Below, piece after piece: positions 30,369 through 31,596 of a DNA stretch of 31,596 bases. Position 1 is the stretch's first letter. Each line of letters opens with the position of its first letter. Origin of the DNA: a virus; the IMG/VR virus record IMGVR_UViG_3300008740_000380, positions 1 through 31,596 of that record. The stretch is one strand, 5' to 3'. Under the pieces are notes generated by a model. The model ran no database searches. It had not been told where the DNA came from and saw nothing but the letters and a program-made list of their open reading frames with translations. A program made the position numbers and the translations under genes.

Positions 30369-31596
30369 TGGACTGGTCAAAATATTATCCCGCAAATTAC
30401 ACTGCGATTACCGCCGACGATGTTAAGATGATTCAAGAATTGAAACGGGCCCAGGCTGAAGATAACACCAATGATAAGTCAGATGATGGTGAAGGATTGG
30501 ATAAAGTCCAGCCAAAGGCTCTGAAAAAGAAATTTGATAAACGTAAAGATACAGATATCGACAATGACGGAGATACTGACGATTCTGATGAGTTTATTCA
30601 TACTAAAAGAAAAGCCATTAGTAAGGCCATTGATGATGAAGAAGAGGAAGAAGAGGAAGAAGAGTCTAAAAAAGAAGCCGTAGTCAAAGAAAAGAAAAAG
30701 AAAAAAGAAGACAAATGGCAAGAGACTGATTTTTCAAAAAGCCAAGATACAGTAACGAATATGGAAATGGCTAAAAACATAATTCACAAATATCATAAAA
30801 TAGATGAACATTGTGGATGGTGTGAGCAAGGAATAACAAGTGAAAAAGAAGCCTTACAAGAATTATCTACATCAAAAGATATAGCCAAGCAAATTAAAGA
30901 ATTAGCTAAAGCCGTTCGAGGAAAAGATAGAATTTCCTTAGAAGGCGCTTCAAAATTTGTAGAGAAAAAACAATATGAAAAATTAGCTGCTTATCTAGAT
31001 AGCATGGCCGAAGAAGCCCGCCAAAGTGTTTTGATGGTTCTAATGAATGATCAAAAAATTGCTAATATGGTAATGAAGAAAATGAAAACAGAAGAATATG
31101 ATACTTGTGAAATCCCTTCTCATAAGTTTATTCTTAGTGAAATGCATAAAAAATATCAAGGTCTAACATGGGGAGAAATTGGTGAAAGGTTAATTAAAAA
31201 TACAGAGCGCAGATTAGTTTCTCTTGCTTATGCTACTAAATTAGGAACAATCGATGCCCCTTCACCTGAAGTTCAAAAATTAGCCGATGAGTGTGAATTA
31301 GAAGATTTGGAAAATGCTTCGAAACAATTCATTGAAGATGATTCTGATTTAAAAGAAGATGCTGCCAGTGTAGCTTCAGGAATTGGTGGTGCTATAAAAT
31401 CGGCTGCAGGTTATTTAACGAAACAAGGTAGGACACAAAAAGCCCTTGATAGAACTAAGGCAAAAGCGGATAAGATACAAAAGCATAAAGATAACTTAGG
31501 AGCTCTTAGTAAAGAAAAAACACGATTAAAAAAATTACAACAAACAAAAAATACACCTTCAAGGCCCAGAACCGCAAAACCGGATGCGCCGGCAAC
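30368..31596 (+). CDS. Probable virion protein with Asp-rich calcium-type motif (partial, runs off the window)
   Basis: The frame starts at ATG 30368, sharing one base with the preceding stop (TAATG), and stays open to the end of the window (409 residues seen). Residues 61-76 (DTDIDNDGDTDDSDEF) are an EF-hand or dockerin-type calcium-binding pattern, followed by HTKRKAISKAID and a run of nine Glu. A Cys-containing patch (HCGWCEQG) lies near 144-151. The remainder is helical and Lys-rich, with a GIGGAIKSAAGY segment and a basic Pro/Ala tail. I do not recognise the family, but Asp-rich motifs followed by a basic helix occur in structural proteins of marine T4-like phages. The C-terminus is missing. 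Confidence 0.65.
   Translation, partial: MDWSKYYPANYTAITADDVKMIQELKRAQAEDNTNDKSDDGEGLDKVQPKALKKKFDKRKDTDIDNDGDTDDSDEFIHTKRKAISKAIDDEEEEEEEEESKKEAVVKEKKKKKEDKWQETDFSKSQDTVTNMEMAKNIIHKYHKIDEHCGWCEQGITSEKEALQELSTSKDIAKQIKELAKAVRGKDRISLEGASKFVEKKQYEKLAAYLDSMAEEARQSVLMVLMNDQKIANMVMKKMKTEEYDTCEIPSHKFILSEMHKKYQGLTWGEIGERLIKNTERRLVSLAYATKLGTIDAPSPEVQKLADECELEDLENASKQFIEDDSDLKEDAASVASGIGGAIKSAAGYLTKQGRTQKALDRTKAKADKIQKHKDNLGALSKEKTRLKKLQQTKNTPSRPRTAKPDAPA

Noticed and set aside
30479-30780. Minus-strand Phe/Ser-rich frames near 30.6 kb
   Set aside because: They mirror the GAA/GAG and AAA/AAG runs of the plus-strand late protein; no ribosome binding site or promoter.
1-31596. CRISPR arrays, insertion sequences, rRNA
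   Set aside because: No regularly spaced repeats, transposase-like frames or rRNA segments were seen on reading both strands.

Overview
The window is a segment of a lytic, AT-rich, T4-like phage (a tailed virus with a myovirus-type replication core). The evidence is the collinear block gp45-gp44-gp62-RegA, followed by a family B DNA polymerase (gp43), a UvsX recombinase and a gp41 helicase. T4-type late promoter octamers of the TATAAATA type are also present. Hsp20, an M15 lysin, a MoxR/VWA (CobS/CobT-like) pair and a putative phosphate transporter suggest a marine phage of a Gram-negative host. A Pelagibacter-type or related marine host is my guess from AT content and gene set; it is not proven by the sequence.

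Layout. (1) 1-5.8 kb, plus strand: an accessory block with an LpxA-like acyltransferase, a NodU/CmcH-type carbamoyltransferase, a 2OG-Fe(II) oxygenase, two proteins with SGNH-like N-termini and several unknowns, probably for modifying a glycan or another polymer. (2) 5.8-6.3 kb: a one-repeat Na/Pi-cotransporter-like membrane protein. (3) 6.29-7.30 kb, the only minus-strand unit: a class II aminoacyl-tRNA-synthetase-like gene without an anticodon-binding domain, followed 18 nt later by a 110-nt tRNA gene. The tRNA has a GUU anticodon, an Asn-like acceptor end, a Leu-like D-arm and a very long variable arm. A late promoter octamer lies upstream of the pair. (4) 7.3-11.6 kb: a 55-aa protein, a large metallopeptidase-like/VWA protein and a MoxR-type AAA+ ATPase, expressed from two nearly identical sigma70-type promoters. 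(5) 11.6-15.8 kb: a glycosyltransferase, sliding clamp, clamp loader, RegA and dUTPase. (6) 15.8-20.7 kb: Hsp20, M15 peptidase, a small membrane protein, DNA polymerase, a phosphoribosyltransferase and small membrane-associated proteins. (7) 20.7-24.3 kb: UvsX, two small proteins, gp41 helicase and a zinc-protease-like protein. (8) 24.3-31.6 kb: a late operon of tightly overlapping genes. Several start with a peptide resembling the T4 capsid-targeting sequence (MKTYQEFIAE/A), including an RNA/DNA-ligase-like nucleotidyltransferase, a HAD phosphatase and an NMN/cytidylyl-transferase-like protein.

The two points most worth following are the minus-strand synthetase-like plus tRNA pair, which looks like a self-contained aminoacylation module, and the late operon whose nucleotide-chemistry enzymes appear to carry capsid-packaging peptides and might enter the host with the DNA. 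Both are inferences from sequence reading. No database search was possible.
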